From: Stramonita haemastoma
Taxonomy: Eukaryota > Mollusca > Gastropoda > Neogastropoda > Muricidae
Direction of reading: 5' to 3'
NCBI GenBank assembly: GCA_030674155.1
Contig: CM060342.1
Coordinates: forward strand, 13,226,531 to 13,290,530
DNA length: 64,000 nt
Shown here: positions 1 to 9,768 of the stretch, in pieces
Layout of the letters: every line of letters begins with the position of its first letter
Numbering within the stretch: the stretch's first letter is position 1
Notes under the pieces: model-generated
Database searches by the model: none
What the model was told of the DNA's origin: nothing
The model's input: the letters and a program-made list of their open reading frames with translations, nothing else
Translations under genes and position numbers: made by a program

Positions 1-545
1 TGGTTTAGCTAAGTGGATAAGGAAGAGTCCCAAGTGCTCCAGATGGACTTGTTGGCTACTCAAATTAACACGATGAACAAAACATACATGATTGATTTTT
101 AAATTATTGATTATTCTTTTTAAACATTTTTGACAACATAATCTCATTGTCGTCCGCAAATGAAAATCAAAACATGTATGTTTTAATTAAAATTTAACTG
201 CTGATTCCTTTAAAAAAAAATTTTTTTACAATGTAATCTCATTGTGATTCTCAAATCAAGATTAAAATAGAATAAATGTCAACCCACAGCACAACCCATG
301 CATACTCAACTGTGTGTTATAACAAAATATAATTTTTTCTTCACTCGTCTTAGAGAGCTAAGTGGTTCAAAGTTCTCCCCCCCTCCCCTCCCCTGCAAAT
401 CAGTAAGTTAGCTACATGTCGACTTCAGGAACATGAACATGCCATTATTTTCCCAGACGCATCTGATAGTTAAAGCAAACAAGAGAAAAAGAAGAAGAAC
501 ATAGGTGCATTCCAACTTTGGGGAATAATAATTTAACCATTTAAC
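1..545. other. AT-rich intronic/upstream sequence, nothing assignable
   Basis: AT-rich sequence with no exon matching the transporter gene downstream and no long open frame. Short A-box-like strings (GCTAAGTGG near 8 and near 357) hint at decayed SINE heads but are too short to call. The missing N-terminal exons of the SLC15A4-like gene should lie further upstream. Confidence 0.5.
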
Positions 546-1400
546 ATCACTGGTGTTTTGTTGTCCGGAACTTTGATTTTATCACTCCCTAGAGTTGCAC
601 AATGGAATAACTGAAAATCTGATCTGTAAAGAATATAAAAAAAAAATTTAATCACTGGTGTTTTGTAGTCCGGACTGTGATTTTATCACTCCCTAGTTGT
701 GCGATGGAAAAATTGAAAATATTATCTAAAAAGTATATATGAAAAAAAAAATCACCTGGAGTTTTGTTGTCTGGACTGTGTGATTTTATCACTCCCTAGT
801 TGCACTTGTAATGGAAAAACTGAAAATCTGATCTAAAAGAAAAAAAAATCACTGGTGTTTTGTTGTTCGGACTATTTCATCACTTCCTAGTTGCACATTA
901 GAAAAACTGAATCTGATCTAAAAGAAAAAAAATCACTGGTGTTTTGATGTCTGGACTGTGATTTCATCACTCCCTAGTTGCACTTGTAATGGAAAAACTG
1001 AAAATCTTATCCCCCCAAAAAACAAATAAATCACTGGTGTTTTGTTGTCCGAACTGTGATTTCATCACTCCCTAGTTGCATTTTTAATGGAAAAACTGAA
1101 AATCTGATCTAAAAAGAAAAAAAAGTTCACTTGTGTTTTGTTGTCTGAACTGTGATTTCATCACTCCCTAGCTGCAGTTTTAATGGAAAAACTGAAAATC
1201 TTGATCTGAAAAAATAAATATAAAAAATCACTGGAGTTTTGTTGTCCAGAACTGTGATTTCATCACTCCCTAGTTGCACTTGTAATGGAAAAACTGAAAA
1301 TCTGATCTAAAAAGAAAAGAAAATCACTGGTGTTTTGTTGTCCAGACTACTTCATCACTCCCTAGTTGCACATTAGAAAAACTGAATCTTTGATTTAAAA
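546..1400. repeat. Minisatellite, unit about 80-107 bp, about 9 copies
   Basis: Tandem units each begin near ATCACTGGTGTTTTGTTGTC, continue through CATCACTCCCTAGTTGCAC and GGAAAAACTGAAAATCTGAT, and end in an A-rich stretch of variable length. Copy starts are near 546, 651, 751, 849, 930, 1029, 1126, 1226 and 1322. The A-rich ends and unit-length variation suggest expansion by slippage or unequal exchange. A diverged single unit is found far away at about 29033-29122. Confidence 0.9.
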
Positions 1401-1439
1401 AAAAAAAAAAAACATACAAAAAAGTAACACCAGCCTGGA

Positions 1440-1640
1440 AAGTGAGCAGTGTGGGTTCCATTCTCCCAAAGTTCACCAATGCTGAGAATTTTTTTTTGGG
1501 GGGGGAGGGAGAGGATTGTTGCTCCTGAGCTAAAGCTCCTAAGGGTCAATCGTGAGATTTATGCCTGTGCAACCATTTTCCCTCCCTACCTACCTTTCTG
1601 GTCGCAAAAAAATCAGTGTGTGACTCTTTACTATTTCAGT
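1440..1640 (-). repeat. SINE-B 3'-tail fragments, reversed
   Basis: Contains TTCACCAATG-CTGAGA and a second copy reading CTCCTAAGGGTCAATCGTGAG followed by a run like TATGCCTGTGCAACCATTTT. Both match the reverse complement of the 3' tail module seen in SINE-B copies at about 25310-25400 and 47540-47620. The short open frame here is a by-product. Confidence 0.55.
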
Positions 1641-1842
1641 ATTTGCACTATTAATGTAAAGACGCTACTACTGCAGGTAAAAGGACAGTCGAGTTGGTTT
1701 TATACCTCGTTTTAAACTGTACTATAGTCGCACACTTTTAATACGAGTTTTAAAATGTGACGAGGTGATAGCCCTGATATGGCCTATGTGGTTGATGGGG
1801 CTATAAGCAACATAATTGGATTGGATTGGACCTTTACCTTTA

Positions 1843-2035
1843 GAATTGCACAATGGAAAAACTGAAAATCTGATCTAAAAATATATAATAATTTTTTAAT
1901 CAGTTTTGTTGTCCGGAACTGTGGTTTCATCACTCCCTAGTTGCACATTAGAAAAAATGAAAATCTTGATCTAAAAAAAATTTTTTAATTACATTTTTAA
2001 AAAATCACCTGGTGTTTTTGGTTTGTCCGGGGAAC
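1843..2035. repeat. Further copies of the 5' minisatellite, running up to the first exon
   Basis: Two further copies of the 546-1400 unit. The last (about 2001-2030, TCACCTGGTGTTTTTGGTTT) ends only about 14 bases before the first recognised exon at 2044. The 3' end of this intron is therefore largely repeat sequence. Confidence 0.8.
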
Positions 2036-2043
2036 CGAACCAG

Positions 2044-2224
2044 GTGGCTGGGGAGGGGCAGCAGGCGACGCTGAGTTTCTTCAACTGGTTCTACTGGTCC
2101 ATCAACCTGGGGGCCCTGGTGGGGCTGTCTGTGGTCACCTACCTGCAGCAGCAGCAGTCCTTCTTCGTCGGCTACCTCACCTCGGTCTGCTGCCTGGCCG
2201 TGTCCATGCTTCTCTTTGTGGCAG
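2044..2224 (+). CDS. SLC15A4: SLC15A4-like exon A (first in window)
   Basis: Encodes VAGEGQQATLSFFNWFYWSI, continues NLGALVGLSVVTYLQ, and ends in LLFVAG, i.e. the PTR signature plus two membrane segments. Donor CAG|GTATGT, end phase 1. The 3' splice site is the only AG for more than 50 bases (CCAG at 2040-2043), but the codons just before it read N-Q, as in the family motif (G)xDQV/NQV. The true exon may therefore extend further left. Confidence 0.88.
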
Positions 2225-4323
2225 GTATGTGTGTGTGGGGAGGGGGGTGGGGTTTTGGGGGGTGGTTGTGGGGGGGGGGGAGGAGGGGTTTGTGGGGGGG
2301 GGGGGAAGGGTTGTTGTGTGTGTGTGGGGGGGGGGAGGTTGTTCGTGTGTGTGGGGGGGTGGGGGGGGGTGTTTGGGGGGGGGGGGGGGTTGTGTGTGTG
2401 GTGGGGGGGGGGGGGGGGGGGGAGGGGGGTTGTGTGTGTTTGCGCGTGTGTGTGTGTGTGTGTGCGTGTTGTGTGCGGTGTGTGTGTTTGTGTATGTGTG
2501 TGTGTGGGGTTGTGTGTTTGTGTGTGCATGTGTGTGTGCGTGCATGTATGTGCATGCGTGTGTGTGTGCGTGCATGTATGTGCATGCGTGTGTGTGTGCG
2601 TGTTGTGTGTGTGCGTGTTGTGTGTGTGCGTGTTGTGTGTGTGTGTGTGTTTGTGTGTGTTGTAATTTGTATGTGTGTGTGTTTCACTGCGAACAAAGAT
2701 GTTCTTGCATTGACGATTGCAGGGCGATGTGTGTATAACGTGCGGCCACCGGATGGCAGCGTGTTGTCCAACATTTTCCGCATCATCCATGAAGCGTATC
2801 GGCAGAAGCGACGACGCAGGCAGGCTGTGAAACGACGCACTTCAAATCTGCTGAGAAGCGGCAGGTAGGAGGAGATTAGACTACTAGAAAATAATAATAC
2901 ATGGAATTTGTATAGCGCTATATCTTGTAAAAACAAATCAAAGCACTTGCATTCGACCCACACAACACACAAGCAATCGACAACAATTTACAGTTTTAAC
3001 AAATTCGAATGTACACTCACACACGCACGCACGCGCTTGCGCGCACACACAGACCCATAAACGTTATACACTTTGGCAGGTAGATGTTGAAGGCAGGGAC
3101 AGGCAAGAGACGAAAACAGAAGGAGAAAAACTTAGGTTTGAAATAAGTGTGTCTTGAGGTTGTAATCAAAAATGTAATCAAAGGAACAACGGAAACAAAA
3201 ATTCAACTACAAATAAAACCCCCAAAGCCCCCCCCTCCCCCCCCCCCCCCAAACAAAAAGACAGAAAAGAAAAAAAATCTAACCAACATAATTTTAGTAG
3301 TTTATGAAAAACACCATTCACTTGGAGATAGTGGTTGAATTGTCAGACAGAAAAGATGGAAAATGGCCACGCCAGGGACATTTAACAGCTGTCAATTTCC
3401 TTCCCCCACTTTCAGCTACTCTCAGCTGCTATCCATCCCATTCCATCCCATCCCAGCTCAGCTGGTGCTAATTATAGCAGGAACTGACCGCACTTGGATT
3501 TGGTAAAAGGAAGGGGCTTGCTAATTTTAGCACTGGAGACGGATAGAAAAGAGGGAATTCCTAGCACATTGTTTCCAGAAAGTGGGGATGCTATTTATAC
3601 TGACAGGCTCTCGGCATCACCATGGGGGAATGCAACATTCTCCTAAGGTGTCTAGTAAGCATGAACAGAGAGAAAAGGTTTCCTATGGCCATACTCAGCT
3701 TCAAAAGTATGGTATGATGATACTGCACTTTCGAGTGGTTCAGGACCACGATGGTACCGCACTTTTGAGTGGTTGAGTGGTTCTCACACTAAAAATGATT
3801 TTATTTTCTTGGATGTATATGGGGGGGTTATTATTAGGGTAGGGGGTGTTTTTGTTTCTGCTTTGGTTTCTTTATGGGAATGGAGGGGGGTTGCTGGTTG
3901 GGGTTTTTTTTTTTCATTTTTGTCCTTGTTTTTGTGTGTGTGTTTTTTTTTTGTCCTTGTTTTTTGGTGGTGTTTTTTTTGGGGGAGGGTTGTCTTGGTT
4001 TTTTTGATGTGGTGTTTTTTTGTGTTCTTGGTTTGTTGTTGCTCCTGTGTCTCTTGTATCGCTGTAATATTGCTCACATCTTCAGACCGAAAGAAGTGGA
4101 CGACGCAGAACCGTCGGACCCTCAGCTGAACTTCCTGGACTATGCCAAGCACCGCTATGGGGGCATCTTTCATGACAGTATCGTGGATGATGTCCGGCAG
4201 CTGAAGAAAATCCTGGCTGTCTTTGCTGTCTTGATTCCCTACTGGCTGGTCTATTTTCAGGTAACGTCGCTGTTGGTGTGTGATTTGGTTTGATGTTCTT
4301 GGTGTGTGTGTGTTTTGTATACG

Positions 4324-4385
<62 letters not shown>

Positions 4386-4544
4386 AAGGAAGGTAACAGG
4401 ATAGTTCAGATGTTCACCTGCCAACAAGTAAACTGTGGGTTCGATTCCCAACCTTGCCCTTTGTTCCCAGTTCTTTGTTCTCGAACCCGGGTCGTCAAAT
4501 TGCTAGCGCAATGTTCTGACCACTAGGCTATCGCGCGCGCGTGT

Positions 4545-4583
<39 letters not shown>

Positions 4584-5179
4584 ATTTAAAAAGTGTGTGT
4601 CTGTGAATAGAATGTGTATTACATAGCATGTATATAGATGACTTGTGGCAAAAAAGTTTGGGTTTGTGGGATAAAAGGGAACATAAGACCTCTCTGGAAA
4701 AGCTCTCTCTGTGAAAGGAAATCTCACACTATTGCACAAATGCCGGTTTTGTATTTCCTCTTTAACAAAAATTGTGTCAGTGATTTATCACTTAAAGGAA
4801 GGTTCTCACAGATCTAAAAAAAAAAAAAAAATCATAAAGATGACATATCCATAAATCTTTAGATTAAGAAAGCACGTTTTTAGAGAAGGGATTTCTTTTG
4901 TTATTCACATCATTATTTTTTTAAAAATCACAATGTCACTCACTCACCCACCCATTCACTCACTCACCCACCCATTCACTCACTCACCCACCCACTCACC
5001 CACCCAACGGTCCAAATACATCCTTGATCATATATGCTTTCATACATGTTTCTACACATAAACGTGCACACTCTTAGATCGGTCCATGCTCATAGCTCCC
5101 CCTCCCCCCCCCCCTTTTTTTTGGTCTAATATCACTGTTATGTGAACAGACGTGAAATTGAAGACCAAACACACACACA

Positions 5180-5250
<71 letters not shown>

Positions 5251-5540
5251 ACACACAGACAGAGTTAACATCAGTGCTGACTCCACTCTCCCCAAAAGTC
5301 CTTCGGATGAGACTTTAAACCGAGGCCCTGTGTGCGAACGCACGCAGAACATCTTGCGCACACGTTAAATCCTGTTCCGCTTTTCGTAAGAGTAGGCCAT
5401 CGATGTGCCAGTGGGAACAGATGACATAAAAAACTGCATACACACGGGGACTGGATGTAAAAAAGCACTTGAGTGCTTATCCCATTATCCTCGATATAAA
5501 AGAATAAATCAAATCAAATCAAATCAAATCAAACACACAC

Positions 5541-5622
<82 letters not shown>

Positions 5623-5673
5623 CTCACACACTGACACACACTCTCACACACTGACACACACTGAACACACACT

Positions 5674-5744
<71 letters not shown>

Positions 5745-8700
5745 ACACACACACACACACCACACACACACGGACACACGGACACACACACACACGACAC
5801 ACCACACGACGCACACACACCCACACACACGCACGCACGCACGCACACACCCACGACACACACGCACGCACGCACACACACCGCACGCACGCACACCCAC
5901 ACACTCTTTCCCTAAAACAACAATTTCTCTGTTTTTTTTTCAGATGCAGACGACCTTCCTCATCCAAGGCCTGCACATGCGGCTGATCATGTCGTCCAAA
6001 ACCAAACCCGACATCACGTGGACCCTCACTGTGGACCCTCACAACAGTTCCCACTTTGAGAACATCACTGTGGCTAAAGACCATCCGCAGGTGACTTGAC
6101 CTAAACCTCCTCCCTTCTCTGCATTTCTTTGTCGAAATTTTTTACTGTGGCCAAAGACCATCCGCAGGCGAAAGACTTGAACTGAACCTTCTCCCTTCTC
6201 TGCATTTCTTTGTCAAATTTTTTACTGTGGCCAAAGACCATCCGCAGGTGAAAGACTTGAACTGAACCTTCCTCCCTTCTCTCGCATTTCTTTGTCGAAT
6301 ATTTTACTGTGGCCAGAGACCATCCGCAGGTGAAAGACTTGAACTAAACCTCCTCCCTTTTCTGCATTTCTTTGTCAAATCTTTTTTTTTTCTTTTTTTT
6401 TTTCTTTCTTTATCAAATCTGATTCTCTTATTTTGAGGATAATGAATGAGTGCTACTTGTGAGGTTTTTTTTTAATGTCCGGTCCTTGAGGAGGGGATAG
6501 TTAAGTGGTCAGAGTGCTTGCTTTCCCCAAGCTAAGGTTAAGCAGCATCAAGTGTGGTTATCAAGTGGATGGGTGACCGTTTGTGTGCCTTGGCTTCAGT
6601 ACAGTTCCCTCAGTTCACTCTGCTGTAAATGGGTACTGCCCTCTTTAGGGTCAGAGAAGGTAAAACTGCGAGTGAAAGGAGATGGGCGCCCCCCTCAATA
6701 TGCTGGCCCCTAGAGAAGCTGACATCTCTGATGCCTTGCTCCCCTATGACCACCTAGGTTATGGGATACCTTTACCTTTTACCCTGCCCTTAAAGTTTTT
6801 CAGGTCCTCATTTGGGCTGCCAGGTACTATCATTGGGTGGGGTATGTAGTGCCTGTTCTTTTGTGAGTGTAACTCTGCAGGAGGTCTGCCTGCTAACCTC
6901 AGCCGACACATTTTTTGTGTGTGTGTGGAACAGGGTTTATGCTAGGTATGTTCATGTTTTCATAACCCACGGGCACTGACATGAATTACAGGATCTTTAA
7001 CGTGCATATTTGATTTTTTGCATGTGTATAAACACAAAGGGAATTTTGCAGTTAGACTGACTTGGGAGAGGATAAAAAAATCCCCACTCTTAGTTCACCG
7101 GGTGCCAAGATTCGAATCCATGACTTCATAGACCCACAGGATTGAAGTCAGTATTAACCACTTGGCTATACCATCCGTCAGACTGATACTTTTCCACATA
7201 AAAATTTGCATATATAGATTCCATCACCCACATTGTCTCTCTGTGTGTGCAGTTGGTGGCCGCGTGGTTCGCTCTGTTCGACGTCATCATCCTCATCTTC
7301 CTCCTGCCCCTGTTCGACCGCATTATCTACCCCTGGATCGAGCGTCGGACTGGAAACCCCGTCAGCATCTCGAAGCGCATTTTGGTGGGGATGGTCTTTG
7401 CCGCGGTGGCCATGGTTGTGGCCGGCGTCTTGGAACACTACCGCCTGAAGGAATTCTGGCCCTTTCCCAAGGAACCATGTCGAAACGCTTCCATCAATCA
7501 GATTATTGGTGAGTGTGTGTGTGGAGGGGGGGTGGGGGAGAGAGGGAGGGAGGGGGAGAGAGAGAGAGAGAGAGAGAGAGGGGAGGGAAGGGGAGGGAGG
7601 GAGGAGGGAGGAGAGAGAGAGAGAGGGTGTGTGTGTGTGTGTGTGTTTACATGTCATTGTGTGTGTTCAAATTCATTTAACGTCTTTTCACAAATTGTGA
7701 TATTAGACAGGAGGGGGGGGGGGGGGGGAGTAGGTGGGTGTATGAGTGTCGGGAAAAGAGGGTGTAGTTGGCAATGTATGGGATAAAGAATTTCAGGGAG
7801 TCAATACTTGCTAAGTAAATTTAAAAAAACAAAAAAAAAAAAAAAAACACCACCTTTTTGTCACTTTTTGTCATTGTGTGTGTGTGTGTGTGTATGTACA
7901 TGTGTGTGTGTGTTACATGTGTGTGTGTGTGTGTGTCTGTGAGGATAACACTGTGTGTGTATGTGTGCCTGCCTGCCTGCCTGCCTGTACATGTATGTGT
8001 CTGTATGTGTGTGCGTGTCTGTGAGGGTAACACTGCGTGTATCAGCGACATTGACGTTTGTGTTTGAGTCTTTGCAACCCCTGTGTGCAGGATCCACACA
8101 GTTCCAGGCCGCCGACCTGAGCATCTTCTGGCAGATTCCACAGTACGCCCTCATTGGGCTCAGTGAGGTCTTCACCAGTGTGGCAGGTCAGTCAGCAGGA
8201 AAACACACACGCACACGCACGCACGCACACACACACAAATGAAAAAAAATATTTGATAATAATAATAGATTTTTTTTTTTTTTTTTTTAATTTAAAAAGT
8301 CAACAGGATCAAGTTTATAAACAGTATACAATGAGATACGATGATGAATTTAACCCTCTTGCATTTGGATTCTCTGGACACAAATTGCCTCTAGATTTCG
8401 CATTCCATTGCAAAATCTGGTCAGGCACGCATGCTTGCTTGACTTTCCCTCTTTCTAAGTACATATCAGCAGCTATAATTACTTCCAGACCCACAGCAGG
8501 TCTGTGCCTCTGGCCTGATAAAGCTTCAGCATATGGTAGCGATCAGTGGAGGTCACAGCATGGTGGAAAACTACTGTGTAAATCATGGCAAATCCCGGTT
8601 AAGGATTCAGGGGAGGGGATGATTAATCCTGGCAGATCCCGGTTCGGGACTAAGAGGGTTAAGAGAAACAATCACATGTTATGCTAAATTTCTTAAAGAC

Positions 8701-9768
8701 CATGATTGATTTTAGAGATGAATAAGTCTTTTGCATGAGACTAAGGTTGCATGTGCGAATGTGTGCAGAACATCTTGTGCCTGCATCATGGCAGGCTGTG
8801 TGTGTGTGTGTGTGGTGTGGGGTTGTGGTGTGGTGTGGTGTGGTGTGTTTGTGTGTGCGTGCATGTGTGGTTGTGTGTGCATGCATGTGTGGTTGTGTGT
8901 GTGCATACATCCGTGCGTGCATGCGTGCGTGTGTGTGTGGTGTGTGTGTGTGTGTGGTGTGTGTGTTGTGTGTGTGTGTGCGTGCGTGCGCATGCATGCG
9001 TGTGTGTGCGTGCGTGTGCGTGCGTGCGTGCGTGCTGCGTGTGTGTGTGTGTGTGTGTGTGTGGTGTGAGGGCTGATTGATAGTTTCACATCACTATATG
9101 TCTTCAGGGCTTATGAATCATACGCCACAATTGTCAGTTTCCCCCACTTTCAGCTCCTCTCAGCTGCTAATTAATCCATCCCATTCCAGCCCAGATGGGG
9201 CCAGCTGGTGATGCTGATTATAGCAGGACTGACCACACTGGACCAGGTAAAAGGAAAGGGCATGCTAAATATAGCACTCTTGCCTGAGTGATGTTGGATT
9301 TGTGGGCTGTGTCGCCATATATGTGTGTGTGTGTATGTGTGTTCAGGACTTCAGCTGGCGGTGTCGGTGGCCCCGCGGTCCATGAAGGGCATCATCATGG
9401 GGCTCTTCTACCTCTTCTCCGGCATCGGCAGTTTCCTGGGCACCACCATCATCATCTCCCTCAACACCTCCAACGTCTGGTTCCACGCGCACGACTACGG
9501 CAACATCAACTGCCGCCTGCCCTGCAAGCCGCCCAAGCAGAACTACGTTCACCAGAGCTGCCACCTGGACTACTACTTCTTCCTGCTGGCGGGCATCGAA
9601 GCTGTGGGCGCTTTCCTCTTCCTGCTGGTGTCGAGGGCGTACCGATTGGACGAGCTTCACAGACAGAGTCGCGGCGCTCGGCCGCAGGGGCAAGGTTCGG
9701 ACGAAGCGACCGAATCTTCTGCCTCCGCCCAACGATCCGTTTCAGCCGCGATCGATCCAGAACAATAG
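2044..9768 (+). CDS. SLC15A4: Solute carrier family 15 member 4-like proton-coupled peptide/histidine transporter (3' part; 7 exons, joined)
   Basis: Joined exons 2044-2224, 2723-2864, 4086-4260, 5944-6090, 7253-7508, 8091-8186 and 9347-9768 give 1419 nt, 472 residues plus TAG. Phases agree at every junction and all introns are GT-AG. The PTR-family signature FNWFYWSINLGAL is in the first exon. Later come the SLC15A4-like segments PPDGS, LIPYWLVYFQMQTTF, SINQIIG, ADLSIFWQIPQYALIG and GNINC...YYFFLLAGIEA. Members of this family are 12-TM proton-coupled carriers; SLC15A4 and its relatives export histidine and small peptides from endolysosomes. The human protein is about 577 residues, so roughly the first third is missing to the left of the window. 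Paralogue choice (A4 rather than A3) rests on overall resemblance and needs a tree. Confidence 0.9.
2225..2690 (+). repeat. G-run tract followed by (GT)n, directly after a splice donor
   Basis: From the donor at 2225, runs of 4 to 22 G separated by T or GT fill 2229-2435, followed by (GT/GC)n to about 2690. Several open frames rich in Gly/Val/Cys (or Pro/His/Thr on the other strand) cover it but are composition artefacts. Confidence 0.9.
2723..2864 (+). CDS. SLC15A4: SLC15A4-like exon B
   Basis: Encodes GRCVYNVRPPDGSVLSNIFR and then a basic loop rich in Arg/Lys (RQKRRRRQAVKRR). It matches the start of the large central cytosolic loop of SLC15A4. Acceptor TTGCAG|GG, donor GGCAG|GTAGGA; phase 1 in, phase 2 out. 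Confidence 0.9.
2893..2955 (+). repeat. Dispersed repeat J fragment
   Basis: GGAATTTGTATAGCGCTATA followed by CTTGTAAAAACAAATCAAAG recurs nearly unchanged at about 26139-26190 and in part at about 41961-42055. It looks like one end of an unnamed dispersed element. The rest of the intron to 3390 shows only low-complexity stretches and a C/A-rich tract at 3225-3260. Confidence 0.6.
3390..3535 (+). repeat. Dispersed element I, copy 1
   Basis: Starts CCCCCACTTTCAGCT, runs through CAGCTGGTG...ATTATAGCAGG and ends GGTAAAAGGAAGGGGC...TAGCACT. A second copy in the same orientation lies in another intron of the same gene at 9131-9280. No terminal inverted repeats seen; origin unknown. Confidence 0.7.
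3546..3625 (-). repeat. Dispersed element H fragment (5' end, reversed)
   Basis: Reverse complement of the beginning of element H (CTGTCAGTATAAATAGCATC ... TTCCCTCTTTTCTATC), seen more fully at 30590-30880, 32205-32530, 36070-36380 and 61313-61500. Confidence 0.75.
4086..4260 (+). CDS. SLC15A4: SLC15A4-like exon C
   Basis: Encodes the second half of the central loop (VDDAEPSDPQLNFLDYAKHR) and the start of the following membrane helix, ending VDDVRQLKKILAVFAVLIPY then WLVYFQ, close to the family VKALVKIVPVFLALIPYW. Acceptor CTTCAG|AC, donor TTTCAG|GTAACG; phase 2 in, phase 0 out. Confidence 0.92.
4325..4582. repeat. (TA)n, abutting SINE heads in both orientations, and (GT)n
   Basis: (TA)n at 4325-4382. 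Then a + SINE-B head at about 4393-4475 (B box GTGGGTTCGATTCCC) meets a reversed SINE-A head at 4478-4530 (B box AACCCGGGTCGTCAA, A-box complement CCACTAGGCTA). (GT)n runs 4538-4582. This looks like two decayed insertions joined head to head. Confidence 0.65.
4936..5008. repeat. 20-bp tandem repeat (CACT/CACC-rich)
   Basis: About three and a half copies of a unit of the form CACTCACTCACCCACCCATT. The 4583-4935 stretch before it is AT-rich intron without recognisable content. Confidence 0.8.
5168..5250. repeat. (CA)n microsatellite
   Basis: Near-perfect CA repeat of about 80 bp immediately 5' of a truncated SINE-A copy. Confidence 0.95.
5262..5532 (+). repeat. SINE-A, 5'-truncated copy
   Basis: Begins GAGTTAACATCAGTGCTGAC and carries the shared core (TCCTTCGGATGAGACTTTAA, CGCAGAACATCTTGCGCACA, GGGAACAGATGACA). 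The A-type tail ends at ATCCTCGATATAAAAGAATA followed by (AATCA)n. The tRNA-like head is missing. Confidence 0.88.
5533..5905. repeat. (CA)n compound microsatellite
   Basis: Long CA/CACG/GACA array starting in the SINE-A tail and ending 38 bases before exon D. The His/Thr and Cys/Val open frames over it are repeat artefacts. Confidence 0.95.
5944..6090 (+). CDS. SLC15A4: SLC15A4-like exon D
   Basis: Encodes MQTTFLIQGLHMRLIMSSKT and a luminal loop ending ENITVAKDHPQ. The first residues match the family MQTTYVLQSLHLRI. Acceptor TTTTTCAG|AT after a good T-tract, donor CCGCAG|GTGACT; phase 0 both sides. The last about 24 bases and the donor are repeated in the following intron (see 6091-6360). 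Confidence 0.92.
6091..6360 (+). repeat. Tandem copies of exon D 3' edge plus splice donor
   Basis: Three intronic units of about 80 bp repeat the exon edge ACTGTGGCCAAAGACCATCC plus the flanking intron (CCTTCTCTGCATTTCTTTGTC). Copy edges are near 6145-6168, 6225-6248 and 6305-6330. One copy has GC instead of GT at the donor; the other two keep CGCAG|GTGAAAG. Reading past the true donor meets TGA after two codons, so use of a copy would truncate the protein. Confidence 0.88.
6487..6782 (+). repeat. SINE-S (tRNA-like head, 5S rRNA-like body)
   Basis: Head GGATAGTTAAGTGGTCAGAG is A-box-like. It is followed by AAGGTTAAGCAGCATCAAGT and GTGGATGGGTGACCG, which follow the internal control region of 5S rRNA genes. 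The 3' part includes TTTAGGGTCAGAGAAGGTAA, GGAGATGGGCGCC and ATGGGATACCTTTACCTTTT. Other copies are at 36785-37046, 42526-42822, 46277-46562 and, reversed, 57595-58203. Confidence 0.85.
7253..7508 (+). CDS. SLC15A4: SLC15A4-like exon E
   Basis: Encodes LVAAWFALFDVIILIFLLPL, then FDRIIYPWIERR, SKRILVGMVFAAVAMVVAGV and NASINQIIG. It corresponds to family segments [20 protein letters not shown] and [20 protein letters not shown]. Two membrane helices. Acceptor (TG)n-CAG|TT, donor TTG|GTGAGT; phase 0 in, phase 1 out. Confidence 0.94.
7509..8040. repeat. (GA)n/(GT)n-rich intron
   Basis: (GAGA/GGGA)n at 7530-7625 starts just after the donor. (GT)n is at 7626-7650, a G-run at 7712-7728 and compound GT/GCCT repeats at 7875-8035. 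No exon or element end recognised. Confidence 0.85.
8091..8186 (+). CDS. SLC15A4: SLC15A4-like exon F
   Basis: Encodes (G)STQFQAADLSIFWQIPQYAL then IGLSEVFTSVA, matching the conserved AADLSLWWQVPQYLLIGISE of SLC15A4. Acceptor GTGTGCAG|GA, donor GGCAG|GTCAGT; phase 1 both sides. Confidence 0.94.
8354..8658. mobile_element. Candidate piggyBac-like non-autonomous element (TTAA-flanked)
   Basis: Flanked by TTAA at 8350-8353 and 8659-8662. Termini are CCCTCTT and AAGAGGG (7-bp inverted). Near the right end two subterminal repeats share ATCCCGGTT. At 305 bp with no coding capacity it would be a MITE. The inverted repeat is short, so the call rests on the TTAA plus CCC/GGG ends. Confidence 0.5.
8785..9065. 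repeat. (GT/GCGT)n compound microsatellite
   Basis: Long GT-rich array with GTGGT, GCAT and GCGT variants, preceded by a short SINE core remnant near 8735-8785 (GAATGTGTGCAGAACATCTT). Confidence 0.92.
9131..9280 (+). repeat. Dispersed element I, copy 2
   Basis: About 150 bp matching the copy at 3390-3535 in the same orientation (CCCCCACTTTCAGCTCCTCT; GGTAAAAGGAAAGGGCATGC; TATAGCACT). It ends 66 bases before exon G. Confidence 0.7.
9347..9768 (+). CDS. SLC15A4: SLC15A4-like last coding exon G
   Basis: Encodes (G)LQLAVSVAPRSMKGIIMGLF, YLFSGIGSFLG, the loop HDYGNINCRLPCKPPKQNY, the last helix YYFFLLAGIEAVGAFLFLLV and a polar cytosolic tail ending IDPEQ-TAG (9766-9768). It corresponds to family [20 protein letters not shown] and DFGNING...YYFFLLAAIQ. 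The Cys/Pro-rich insertion before the last helix is longer than in the human protein. Acceptor TGTTCAG|GA, phase 1. Confidence 0.95.

Noticed and set aside
2005..2972. Long His/Thr/Pro and Gly/Val/Cys frames on both strands around G-run and (GT)n sequence
   Set aside because: Translations of simple repeats; only the parts at 2044-2224 and 2723-2864 on + resemble a known protein. The same applies to (CA)n, (CT)n and (GT)n frames elsewhere, e.g. 5405-6084, 8712-9089, 29772-30487, 55016-55529 and 61538-61970.
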